From contig NZ_JASTLB010000001.1 of NCBI RefSeq assembly GCF_030499535.1, positions 1,550,001 to 1,614,000 of the forward strand: DNA of 64,000 nt, written 5' to 3'. Below the pieces are notes generated by a model that saw only the letters and a program-made list of their open reading frames with translations, was not told the origin of the DNA and ran no database searches. Positions 43,771 to 52,134 of the stretch are shown piece after piece. Both the position numbers and the translations under genes were made by a program. The first letter of the stretch is position 1. The number at the start of each line of letters is the position of its first letter. The DNA comes from Streptomyces sp. TG1A-8. GTDB taxonomy: Bacteria; Actinomycetota; Actinomycetes; Streptomycetales; Streptomycetaceae.

Positions 43771-43897
43771 GCCGGCCGCGGCGGCCGCGGCGGCCGGGAA
43801 ACACGCCGTTCACACGGCGCCGATTTGAATGTTTCTCCGCCGGGCCGTTGTTATTTCCCTCACCACGGCTTCCGTCCGAATTTCGGGGATCGTTGCC

Positions 43898-43903
43898 TAG
43901 AAT
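43898..43903 (+). promoter_or_regulatory. -10 element candidate for the LAL regulator gene
   Basis: TAGAAT matches TATAAT at five of six positions and lies 30 bases before the GTG at 43934, which has GGGAGGGG in front. The -35 region is not recognisable. Confidence 0.4.
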
Positions 43904-43933
43904 TTGGCCTGGACACGACATGGGAGGGGAACG

Positions 43934-46762
43934 GTGACCGTGCGAAGGGACTTGCAGGAGCCTGCCCGATGCCGCCCCGACCTGCTGATCGGCCGCGAGG
44001 AACTGTTCACGGCGGCCCGGGACCACCTCGCCTCGGGTGGCAGTGTGCTGCTCCACGGCCCCGCCGGAATAGGAAAATCGACGGTCCTGCGGGCATTGGC
44101 CGAGAAATACGGCGCCGGGATGCGGACCGTGTTGCGCTGCTCCGCCACGGAGTCCGAATCCCACCTTCCCTTCCTGGCCCTCGCCGACCTCCTCGGACTG
44201 GCCCTCGAAGAGGTCTCCCCGCGGCTGCCCGCCGCCCAGCGCACCGCGCTGGAGTCGGCGATCACCGGCCGCGGCGAGTCCAGCCTCCAGCGCGACGGCC
44301 TCGCCCTGCGCCTCGCGGTGCTCTCCACCCTGCGTGCGCTCGCCGTCCGGGGCCCGGTCCTGGTGGTCGCCGACGACCTGCAGTGGCTGGACCCGGCCAG
44401 CGCCGAGCTGCTCGGCTTCGCCGCCCGCCGCCTCGGCGGCACCCCGGTGCAGCTGCTGTGCGCGGTGCGCACGGAAGGGCAGGAGGGCCAGGAGTACGAC
44501 CGCCACCTGCGCGCCTGCCCGCCGGACACCCTCCCCGTCCGGCTCGGCCCGCTCACCCGCGCCCAGGTGGCCCGGCTCCTCGACCACCGCGGCCACGGCG
44601 GCCTGTCCCGCTCCACCGTCCGCGAGATCCACCGCACCAGCGGCGGCAATCCACTGTTCGCCCAGGAGCTGGGCCGGGCCCTGGCCGACAGCCCCACCCC
44701 GCCCCGGCCGGGCGAGCCGCTGCCGGTGCCGACCTCGCTGCGCGCCCTGGTGCTCAGCCGGCTGGACATGCTGTCGGCCGGGGCCCGCCACACCCTGCTG
44801 GTGGCCAGCGCCGGAGCACGCCCCACCCCGGCGCTGCTGCACGCGGCCGGCCGGACGGACGCCGAGGCCGAGTGCGCCCAGGCCGCCGAACTCGGGTTGC
44901 TGGCCACCGGGCCGGAGGCACCGGCCGTGCGGTTCGCGCACCCGCTGATCTCCGCCGCGCTGTACGCGGAGGCGCCCGCGCAGGAACGGCGGGCCGCGCA
45001 CGCGGCGCTGTCCACCGCCGCCTCCGACCCGATCGAGCGGGCCCGGCACCTGGCCCTGGCCGCCACCGGCACCGATCCGGAGGTGGCCGCCCGGCTCGCC
45101 GATGCCGCCGCCCTGGCCCGGGACCGCGGTGCCCCCTCGGTCGCGGCGCAGCTCGGCCTGCTCGCCGCCCGGCACACCCCGGCCGGCAGCGCGCCCGGAC
45201 CGGACGAACGGCGGCTGCAGGCCGCCGAGGACGCCATCACCGCGGGCGAGGTCGACCTGGCCCGGGACATCGCCCGCGAGGTGCTGACCCGTACGACCGT
45301 GCCCGCCGAGCGGGTGCGGGCCTGGATCGTCGTCATCGACACCGCCGGCCACACCATGGCCGAGGTCGACGCCGTCTTCCCGCAGGCGCTCGCCGACGCC
45401 GGCGACGACCCGCGGCTGCTGGCCCTCGTCCACTACCAGCTGGCCTGGCGTGCGCTCATCGTGGAGGGCGACTTCACCGAGGCCCGCGAGGCCGCCGCGC
45501 ACGCCGCCGACCTGGCCGCGCGCGGCGCCGACCGGCGCACCGAACTGCTCGCCCTGGCCTTCCAGGCGCAGACCGAGACCCTGATGGGCCATCCGGAGGC
45601 GCCCCGCACCATCAAGCGCGCCCTGCGGGAGCCCCAGGACCCGCGGGTCGCGTGCCACCACAACGGCGCCGGCAGCGCCCGGTTCCGCTGGCTGGTGATG
45701 GGCGACCAACTGGCCGAGGCCCGGGCGACGGTCACCGGGCTGCTGCGCGAGGTGCGCCGGCGCGGCTCGGTGGAGAGCGAGGTGCACTTCCTGCGCGGGC
45801 TCGCCGAGACCGAACTGCGCTCCGGGCACTGCGGACGTGCACTCGAACTGGCGCGCGAAGGTCTCCGGCTCGCCCGGGACTCCGGGATCGGGGAGACCGC
45901 CTCGGCGATGCTCACCTCGCTCGCGGAGGCCTCCGGCGGCGACGTGGACCGGGCGCTGGTCCTCGCCCGGGAGGCGGTGGCCCACGCCGAGGAGGACGGC
46001 GACCAGATGTACCTGTCCCGGGCCCTCGGCGCGCTCGGTTACGCCCAGTTGGTGGCGGGCGACCCGGCGGGCGCGGTCCGCTCGCTGCGCCGGGTGCGCC
46101 GGCTGGAGCTGGACCTCGGCATCACCGACCCGGCGCGCGGCCGCTGGCACGGCGACCTGGCCGAGGCGCTGGTCCGCACCGGTGAGACGGCAGAGGCGCG
46201 GGACGTCATCGACACCAGCCGCGAACACGCGCTGCGACTGGGCCGGGAGAGCGTGCTGGCCGTCCTCGACCGGGCGGAGGCCCTGGTGCGCGCCGCCCTC
46301 GGCGACCAGGAGGCCGCCCTCGCCCGGCTGACGTCCGCTCAGGACCGGCTGGGCAAGCTCGGCTACGGCCTGGAGGAGGCCCGGGCCGCGTTCGCACTGG
46401 CCCAGCTGCGCGCCCGGCGGGCGGACGGCGGCCCGCGGCGCACGGCGGCGTACGACGAGGCCACCCGGCTGTTCCGGCGCTGCCGTGCGCTGCCCTGGCT
46501 GCGCCAGGTGGACGAAGTCCTCACCGCGCCGGAGCCCGGACCGGCGGAACCGGCCGTGCCGGACGCCCTGGCGGGCCTGGCCGCGATGGAACGCCAGGTG
46601 GCCGCGCTCGTCATGGAGGGCGCCACCAACCGGGAGATCGCCGCCCGGCTGTTCGTGAGCGTGAAGACGGTCGAGGCGACCTTGACCCGGGTCTACCGCA
46701 AACTCGGGATCCGATCGCGCGTGGACATCGTCCGATTGGCGGCGGCTCGCCGCGCGAAGTGA
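43934..46762 (+). CDS. LAL-type (large ATP-binding LuxR) transcriptional activator
   Basis: GTG 43934 follows GGGAGGGG; the product has 942 residues. An AAA/STAND ATPase occupies the N-terminus (GPAGIGKS Walker A at 42-49; VLVVADDLQWLD Walker B near 145). The centre is a long helical region with TPR-like repeats. The C-terminal LuxR helix-turn-helix (AMERQVAALVMEGATNREIA, then RLFVSVKTVEATLTRVYRKL) lies near 885-935. LAL regulators of the MalT type switch on by ligand and ATP binding. It precedes the trypsin-like protease gene, in whose upstream region inverted repeats occur, so that gene is a candidate target. Confidence 0.92.
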   Translation: MTVRRDLQEPARCRPDLLIGREELFTAARDHLASGGSVLLHGPAGIGKSTVLRALAEKYGAGMRTVLRCSATESESHLPFLALADLLGLALEEVSPRLPAAQRTALESAITGRGESSLQRDGLALRLAVLSTLRALAVRGPVLVVADDLQWLDPASAELLGFAARRLGGTPVQLLCAVRTEGQEGQEYDRHLRACPPDTLPVRLGPLTRAQVARLLDHRGHGGLSRSTVREIHRTSGGNPLFAQELGRALADSPTPPRPGEPLPVPTSLRALVLSRLDMLSAGARHTLLVASAGARPTPALLHAAGRTDAEAECAQAAELGLLATGPEAPAVRFAHPLISAALYAEAPAQERRAAHAALSTAASDPIERARHLALAATGTDPEVAARLADAAALARDRGAPSVAAQLGLLAARHTPAGSAPGPDERRLQAAEDAITAGEVDLARDIAREVLTRTTVPAERVRAWIVVIDTAGHTMAEVDAVFPQALADAGDDPRLLALVHYQLAWRALIVEGDFTEAREAAAHAADLAARGADRRTELLALAFQAQTETLMGHPEAPRTIKRALREPQDPRVACHHNGAGSARFRWLVMGDQLAEARATVTGLLREVRRRGSVESEVHFLRGLAETELRSGHCGRALELAREGLRLARDSGIGETASAMLTSLAEASGGDVDRALVLAREAVAHAEEDGDQMYLSRALGALGYAQLVAGDPAGAVRSLRRVRRLELDLGITDPARGRWHGDLAEALVRTGETAEARDVIDTSREHALRLGRESVLAVLDRAEALVRAALGDQEAALARLTSAQDRLGKLGYGLEEARAAFALAQLRARRADGGPRRTAAYDEATRLFRRCRALPWLRQVDEVLTAPEPGPAEPAVPDALAGLAAMERQVAALVMEGATNREIAARLFVSVKTVEATLTRVYRKLGIRSRVDIVRLAAARRAK

Positions 46763-46790
46763 GATCGCGGCCGGTTAACTGATCCGGACC

Positions 46791-46844
46791 GAGGGTTTTC
46801 CCTCACCCCACCCCCTAGGGGGTTCCCTCATTGGGAGCCGAGGG
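46791..46844 (+). promoter_or_regulatory. Cluster of inverted repeats upstream of the trypsin-like protease gene
   Basis: GAGGG-TTTT-CCCTC (46791-46804), the perfect 12-bp palindrome CCCCCTAGGGGG (46811-46822) and CCCTC (46825-46829) with GAGGG (46840-46844) lie 160-210 bases upstream of ATG 47002. They are candidate operators or terminator parts of the LAL gene; which is not settled. Confidence 0.45.
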
Positions 46845-47001
46845 TCCCGGGTCCTAGCGTAATGGGCGTGCCGCTCGCCCGGGCACACGGGGTCGGTCCC
46901 TCCCCCAGGCTCTCGGTCCCGCCCGAGCAGGGGGGTGGCCCCGTCCCGTGCCCACCCCGCACCCGCGCGACCCCCACCGGCAACCCCCACTGAGGAGACT
47001 C

Positions 47002-47793
47002 ATGTTCGGGATCAGACGTGCCAGCAAGACCGCCGCGGCCCTGCTGGCCACCGCCGCAGCGGCGGCGACCACGCTGCTCGCCTCCCCCACGGCGAGCGCC
47101 GCGCCCCAGCCGATCGTCGGCGGTACGACGACCACGACGACCTCGTACCCCTTCATGATGCAGATCACGGACGCGTCCGGCTTCCAGTTCTGCGGCGGCA
47201 CCCTCGTGTCCGCGACCAAGGTCGTGACGGCCGCGCACTGCATGGTCGGCGAGACCACCAGCGGCGTCCGCGTGGTCGGTGGCCGCACCTACCTCAACGG
47301 CACCAACGGCACGGTGAGCCGGGTCAGCAGGATCTGGGTCAACCCGGGCTACACCGACGCCACCAACGGCGACGACGTGGCCGTGCTGACCCTGTCGACG
47401 TCGATGCCGTACACCCCGGCGCCGTACGTCTCCGCCTCCCAGACCAGCGTGTACGCGGCCGGCACCACGGCCCGCATCCTCGGCTGGGGCACCACCTCGG
47501 AGAGCGGCGGCTCCTCCAACCAGCTGCGGACCGCGACCGTCCCGATCGTGTCCGACTCCAGCTGCAGCAACTCCTACGGTTCGGACTTCGTCAGGACCGA
47601 CATGGTGTGCGCCGGATACACGTCCGGCGGCGTGGACACCTGCCAGGGCGACAGCGGCGGTCCCCTGCTCATCGGGGGCGTCCTGGCAGGGATCACTTCC
47701 TGGGGCGAGGGGTGCGCGGAGGCGGGTTACCCGGGTGTGTACACCCGGCTGACCACCTTCTCGAACCTGGTGACCGCACAGGTCAACTCGTAG
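47002..47793 (+). CDS. Secreted trypsin-like serine protease (S1 family)
   Basis: ATG 47002 follows GAGGAG; the product has 263 residues. A signal peptide (basic start, long Ala-rich core, cut near SASAAPQP) precedes a short propeptide and the mature chain beginning at IVGGTTTTTTSYPF. Catalytic residues are His in TAAHC, Asp in NGDDVAVLTL and Ser in CQGDSGGPLL; Asp six residues before the Ser (GGVDTCQGDSGG) gives trypsin specificity for Lys/Arg. Six cysteines form the expected three disulfides. It matches Streptomyces trypsins (SprT-like). The preceding LAL regulator may control it. Confidence 0.94.
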   Translation: MFGIRRASKTAAALLATAAAAATTLLASPTASAAPQPIVGGTTTTTTSYPFMMQITDASGFQFCGGTLVSATKVVTAAHCMVGETTSGVRVVGGRTYLNGTNGTVSRVSRIWVNPGYTDATNGDDVAVLTLSTSMPYTPAPYVSASQTSVYAAGTTARILGWGTTSESGGSSNQLRTATVPIVSDSSCSNSYGSDFVRTDMVCAGYTSGGVDTCQGDSGGPLLIGGVLAGITSWGEGCAEAGYPGVYTRLTTFSNLVTAQVNS

Positions 47794-47834
47794 CCCGGAA
47801 GACTTCCCGAGCACCCCTCGGGTACCCGGCAGGG

Positions 47835-47871
47835 GGGCGTTGCGGGCCACCACGAGCGGCCCGCAACGCCC
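47835..47871 (+). terminator. Long perfect hairpin terminator after the protease gene
   Basis: A 14-bp perfect stem (GGGCGTTGCGGGCC / GGCCCGCAACGCCC) with a 9-base loop begins 42 bases after the stop codon. The remaining 280 bases to the next gene contain no recognised gene. Confidence 0.85.
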
Positions 47872-48149
47872 TCCCTCTCCACATCCGCCCCCACCCGGGT
47901 GCCGCACCGCCGGCCCCGGCGCCGGGGCGTTCCGGTGCCGGGGACACCGGCCGTGCGCCGTCGTTCCCCGGGGACGACGCCCTGGACCCGGCCACCCGCC
48001 GCCCGGCCGCCGAGGCGGGCCGGGCGCAGGGACGGGGACCGCGGGTGGCGTGGAGCCGGAACCGGCCGGTCGCCCGGGAGGACGTCCCCGGCACCTGCGG
48101 CTGACCCGCGCCCGCGACCGGGCGCCCGCGGTCGCCCGGTCCGGCCGGT

Positions 48150-49466
48150 TCAGGTGCCGTGGTCGCAGACCGACCGCAGCCAGACCAGGCCCTTGGCCCC
48201 GCGCAGCGTGTCGAGGTTCTGCAGCAGGGCGTCCAGGTGGGACGGGCCGGGGTCGGCGAGGAAGTCGACGGCGGACTGCGCGAAGGCGTCGCGGACCGGG
48301 GGCGGCATGGCGTCGGAGGCGTCGAAGCAGTGGACCGCCCCGGTGTCGAGGAGGGTGGCGGCCAGGGAGCGGTGCCAGCCGGCGTCGGGGCCGGTGGACT
48401 GCGCCCCGGCGTGGACGGAGAAGCCCGACTCCTTGGCGTTCCAGGTCCGCTGGGCCCCGGCGGAGGCGAGGTGGCGGATCAGCTCGCGCGCCTGCGGGGT
48501 GTCGTGCAGCAGGGCGACCAGGTCGCCGGAGACCTCCCAGGCGTCGCGCACGGCGGCCCCGGGGATGAGGTGGGCGGAGGGCTCGTAGCGGCCGTCCACC
48601 TCCTCCCAGGCCCGCCGGGCGCGGATGAAGGACGCCTGGTGCTCCAGCGTGCACTGCCGCGGATGCGCGGTGACCAGCCCGGACGCGTCGCGGTACTCGG
48701 TCAGCAGCGCCCGCCGGACGAGGTCCGGCGACGTCCCGGCGCCCACCATCCGCCCCCAGGTCGTCCAGGCCCGCCGCACCTGCGCGGAGCGCCAGGGCAG
48801 CCGGCCGCCCGCCCAGGCCTGGTAGGTCCGCGGGCCGTACTGCTGCAGGAGGATGTCCTCGATCCAGTCGGTGCCGGGCCAGCCGCTGGTGGCGCCGGAC
48901 CCCATGCCCAGGCACCACTGGTCCGGCCGGCGCGCAGCCTGCCGGCGCTGCCGCTCGCCGGTGCCCGCCGGGTACCAGACGATGCTCTTCAGGTCGGCCT
49001 TGAGCGGGAACCAGTACACGTGCCCCTGCACGGGGGTGGCCCAGGACTCGCTGAAGGCGTCCCGCGGGACGAGGCCGTCGAGGGGTTTGAGCTGCTGCTG
49101 CCCCGCGTAGTCGGCGAGTTCGCCGGGTCCGGTGAGCACGACCACGTCCGGCGGGGTGCCGGCCTCGACGTCGGCGCTGAGCACCTGGCTCTCGGCGGAG
49201 CTGCCCTGGTAGTCGACGCGGACGTGGTGCTTCCGCTCGAAGGGGACGATGACCGCCTCCCGGAAGGCGCGCGCGTCCCCGCCGGTCCAGTTGGCCAGCA
49301 GCGTGACGGCCGGCTCCTGCCGCAGGACGCGCGCGCCGGCCACGGCGGCCGCCGCCAGCACGGCCAGGCAGCCCACCACCGCGGTGACGGTGCGCACGAG
49401 GCGCCGGGAGGGGCGGCGCCGGGCCCCGGGTGCGGCCGGTGCCGGGCCGCCGGCGGGGGCGCTCAC
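48150..49466 (-). CDS. Extracellular solute-binding protein, membrane anchored (end of PknG-like operon)
   Basis: GTG 49466 overlaps the previous stop (GTGA). The 438-residue product has an N-terminal signal anchor (VRTVTAVVGCLAVLAAAAVAG, about residues 20-40; no lipobox Cys at the right distance) and a family-1 solute-binding fold (VTLLANWTGGDARAFREAVI, TPPDVVVLTGPGELADYAGQQ, WYPAGTGERQRR, AWATP... region and CLGMGSGATSGWPGTDWIED). No permease or ATPase of an ABC transporter is adjacent, so it more likely acts as an extracytoplasmic sensor for the membrane protein and kinase of the same operon, as GlnH does with GlnX and PknG in mycobacteria. The ligand is unknown. Confidence 0.8.
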   Translation of the reverse strand: MSAPAGGPAPAAPGARRRPSRRLVRTVTAVVGCLAVLAAAAVAGARVLRQEPAVTLLANWTGGDARAFREAVIVPFERKHHVRVDYQGSSAESQVLSADVEAGTPPDVVVLTGPGELADYAGQQQLKPLDGLVPRDAFSESWATPVQGHVYWFPLKADLKSIVWYPAGTGERQRRQAARRPDQWCLGMGSGATSGWPGTDWIEDILLQQYGPRTYQAWAGGRLPWRSAQVRRAWTTWGRMVGAGTSPDLVRRALLTEYRDASGLVTAHPRQCTLEHQASFIRARRAWEEVDGRYEPSAHLIPGAAVRDAWEVSGDLVALLHDTPQARELIRHLASAGAQRTWNAKESGFSVHAGAQSTGPDAGWHRSLAATLLDTGAVHCFDASDAMPPPVRDAFAQSAVDFLADPGPSHLDALLQNLDTLRGAKGLVWLRSVCDHGT

Positions 49467-50512
49467 CGGGGGGTGAACCGGTAGTCGTCGACGTGCTGCC
49501 GCAGTCCGGTCTCGGCCAGTGCCATGAGCAGGGCGCCTCCTATCACGATCCACACCGACGCCGCCGCGCGGAAGCCGGTGCCGGCCAGGTACGCGGCGGT
49601 GTGCCGCCTCGCCTCGGTGATGGCCGCCCGCCCGGTCGGTGACCGGTCGAGCAGTCCGTAGGTGTCGGTCATGCCCTGGCGGGTCCGCACCGTGAACACC
49701 ACCAGGGTGACGAAGCCGACGGCCAGGACGGCGAGCGCGCCGATCAGCCGGCGGTTGTAGCGGCGCCGGAAGCGGCGGCGCAGGAAGAGCTGGGTCTCCA
49801 CCAGGGCCGCGCCCAGGGCGAGGACGAGCAGCGCGGCCACGCTCCAGCCGAGCCGCAGCGGCCACCCGAAGGAGGTCTGCCGCGCCATCGCGGCCCGCTG
49901 TTGCCCGCGCAGCACCCGCAGCCGGGCCTCGATGCCGGACCCGTCGGCCTCCAGCATGCTGGAGGCGTACTTCAGGTAGGCGTCCCGCAGCACGCTGCCG
50001 ACGGGCTGCAGTTGCGCCCTGGAGACCCAGGCGCTGTACCCGGTGATCAGTCCGGCGACCGTCTGCAGCGCCTGCCGGCCCGCCCGGCCGCCCACCTCGT
50101 CGGTGGCGGCGAGGGCGACGCTCTGCGCGGCGACCGAGACCTGCTTCTGGAACTCGCTGGCGGACGGGGTCGGTCCGGTCGCGTCGGCGTGTGCCCGGCC
50201 GAGCGCGTACAGGGCGGTGTCCAGCGCGACGACGGCGGGGGTGGTGGAGGAGCGCAGCGGGCCGGCGTCGCCGTGCACGCCCTCGTAGGACAGGAAGAGG
50301 GTCACGGTCAGCAGGGCGGACAGGGCCAGCAGCAGACGGCGGCGCACGGCGAGGTCGTGCGCGGTCGTGCTGCCGCCGTCGGCCGGGGGCCGGCCGGCGC
50401 CGAGGAGCCGGCCGAGGACGCGGGACAGCCGGACGGCCGGGTCGCGGGGGCCGGCGGCGGTGTGCGCGGGTGCCCGCCCGGTGCGGCCGGGTGCGTCTGC
50501 GCCGGTGCTCAT
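49463..50512 (-). CDS. GlnX-like four-helix membrane protein
   Basis: ATG 50512 overlaps the previous stop (ATGA). The 349-residue protein has a disordered acidic/Ala-rich N-terminus, a first transmembrane helix (about 57-78, LLLALSALLTVTLFLSYEGV), an extracytoplasmic helical domain (about 80-205, ALYALGRAHADATGP, AGLITGYSAWVSRAQL) and three further helices (LRLGWSVAALLVLALGAALV, LIGALAVLAVGFVTLVVF, ASVWIVIGGALLMALAE). This topology resembles GlnX (Rv0412c-type), which transmits a binding-protein signal to PknG in Mycobacterium. Gene order SBP / membrane protein / kinase supports the comparison; sequence similarity is weak. Confidence 0.7.
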   Translation of the reverse strand: MSTGADAPGRTGRAPAHTAAGPRDPAVRLSRVLGRLLGAGRPPADGGSTTAHDLAVRRRLLLALSALLTVTLFLSYEGVHGDAGPLRSSTTPAVVALDTALYALGRAHADATGPTPSASEFQKQVSVAAQSVALAATDEVGGRAGRQALQTVAGLITGYSAWVSRAQLQPVGSVLRDAYLKYASSMLEADGSGIEARLRVLRGQQRAAMARQTSFGWPLRLGWSVAALLVLALGAALVETQLFLRRRFRRRYNRRLIGALAVLAVGFVTLVVFTVRTRQGMTDTYGLLDRSPTGRAAITEARRHTAAYLAGTGFRAAASVWIVIGGALLMALAETGLRQHVDDYRFTPR

Positions 50513-52077
50513 GCCGTCCCTCCCAGCGGCCGCCCGCAGTCGCCGCCGCAGTACACGGAGTCCGCGGGGCCGATCCACCCGCAGTCCGGGCAGGTGATGA
50601 GGCCCGAGGGGCCGGAGGGGCCGGGATCGCCGGGGCCGGGCGCGCCGGCCGGGCCGGGGGGTGCCCCGGTGACGGGCGGGCCGGCGGCGGGGGGACCGGC
50701 GGCCTGCGGGCCGGGGGATGTCCGCTGCGGTGGGGTGGTCATCGCGCTGGAGAGGATCAGGTGCTGCCAGTCGACGTCCTTCAGGCCGCCGCGGATCCGG
50801 CCCGTGCCGGGTCCGCCCTCGATCCGGCCGAGCGCGCCCCGGAGCTGGTCGTCGCCCAGGTCCTCGGCCAGCGTCAGCGCCCGGGCCAGCTCGCGGTCGG
50901 CCTCGGCCCGGCCGTCGGCACCCCGCAGCCAGGCCCGGTAGGCCCGGGCCACGGCGGCGCCGGCCTGCTGGTACAGCTCGTGGCGGCGGACGCCGGGGTG
51001 CTGCCGGGAGGCGTCGAGCGGGTTGTCGGTCCAGCGCACCAGGACGGGCCGCGGTGCGGGCAGCCGCACCGCGCGCCCGAAGTCGGGCACCACCACCTCG
51101 ACGGCGGCGAGCTGGAGTTCCTCGCCGATCTCGCGGCCGGTCGGGTCGGCGGCCAGGACGACCTGGAAGTGCCGGGTCTCCTCGCCCCAGGCGCGGGTGA
51201 CGTACTCGGTGCCGCGTTCGCCGAACCCGGGTCCTTCGGCGGGGAGTTCCCGCTCGCCGGGCACGACCTGCTTGACCCGGCGGACCACGGTGCCGGGGGT
51301 GGGGGTGATTCTCAGGCGCAGCTCTGGGACGGCGGTTCCGAGCAGGCCGTTCACCAGTTCCTCGTAGACGGCGGTCAGTTCGGACTCGCGGCGGACCGCG
51401 CCGGCCCGGCCGTGCAGGCGCCGGGTGATGTGCAGCAGCAGGTCGGCGTCCCAGTCGTCGCCGATGCCCCAGGCGTCGCAGACGAACCGGCCCTCGCAGG
51501 CGTCCAGGGCGGTGTCCAGCCGCATGGCGGCGCGGTGGTCGTGCTCGTTGCGCCCGTCGGTGAGCAGCAGGACGTGTTTGACCGGCGCGGCCTGCTCCTT
51601 CAGCAACCGCCGGGCGAGGTCGAGCCAGTGGCCGATGGCGGTGCCGCCGTCGGCGTCCAGGATGCGGACCGCGCGCTCGGCGGCGGCGCACTCGGCGGGT
51701 CCGGCGACGGCCATCGCCTCGCGGCCGGGCCCCGGGTGGACGACGGTGGCGTCGAACCGGCCGGAGAGCACGGCGAAGGAGGTGCCCTCCGGCAGCAGCC
51801 GCAGCGCCGCGGCCGTGGCGTCCTTGGCGGCGTGCAGTTTGGCGGCCGGGTGGAGCATCGACCGGGAGGTGTCGACGATCAGCACCTCGGCGAGGGCGGG
51901 CCCGAACCCGTGGGCGGGGGCGGCGCGGCGCGGGCCGCCGCTGACGCCGATCTCCACGATGGCGTGCATCTCCTGGTCGCGGGCCCGGCCGGCGGCGGCC
52001 GGACCGGCGGGCAGTTCCTCGTTCTGCCCGACCTCGAGCGTCACCGTGATGTCCTCGGTGTTCCGGGCCACGCCCAT
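50509..52077 (-). CDS. Cytoplasmic VWA-domain protein with zinc ribbon
   Basis: ATG 52077; the 522-residue product starts with a short beta-rich region, then a VWA domain with MIDAS DTSRS (Asp69) and the matching Thr/Asp in LLTDGRNEHD. A long C-terminal region contains helices and ends in a four-Cys zinc ribbon (CPDCGWIGPADSVYCGGDCG). No signal or membrane segment is present. Its start is 57 bases after the kinase stop and its stop overlaps the membrane-protein start. VWA proteins next to eukaryotic-like kinases often serve as phosphorylation targets or adaptors; that role is inferred here. Confidence 0.82.
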   Translation of the reverse strand: MGVARNTEDITVTLEVGQNEELPAGPAAAGRARDQEMHAIVEIGVSGGPRRAAPAHGFGPALAEVLIVDTSRSMLHPAAKLHAAKDATAAALRLLPEGTSFAVLSGRFDATVVHPGPGREAMAVAGPAECAAAERAVRILDADGGTAIGHWLDLARRLLKEQAAPVKHVLLLTDGRNEHDHRAAMRLDTALDACEGRFVCDAWGIGDDWDADLLLHITRRLHGRAGAVRRESELTAVYEELVNGLLGTAVPELRLRITPTPGTVVRRVKQVVPGERELPAEGPGFGERGTEYVTRAWGEETRHFQVVLAADPTGREIGEELQLAAVEVVVPDFGRAVRLPAPRPVLVRWTDNPLDASRQHPGVRRHELYQQAGAAVARAYRAWLRGADGRAEADRELARALTLAEDLGDDQLRGALGRIEGGPGTGRIRGGLKDVDWQHLILSSAMTTPPQRTSPGPQAAGPPAAGPPVTGAPPGPAGAPGPGDPGPSGPSGLITCPDCGWIGPADSVYCGGDCGRPLGGTA

Positions 52078-52134
52078 CGCTGCGTCCCTCGCTTCCGTGC
52101 GGCTTCGTGGTGTGCGGCGTCCGTGTGCGGGGGG

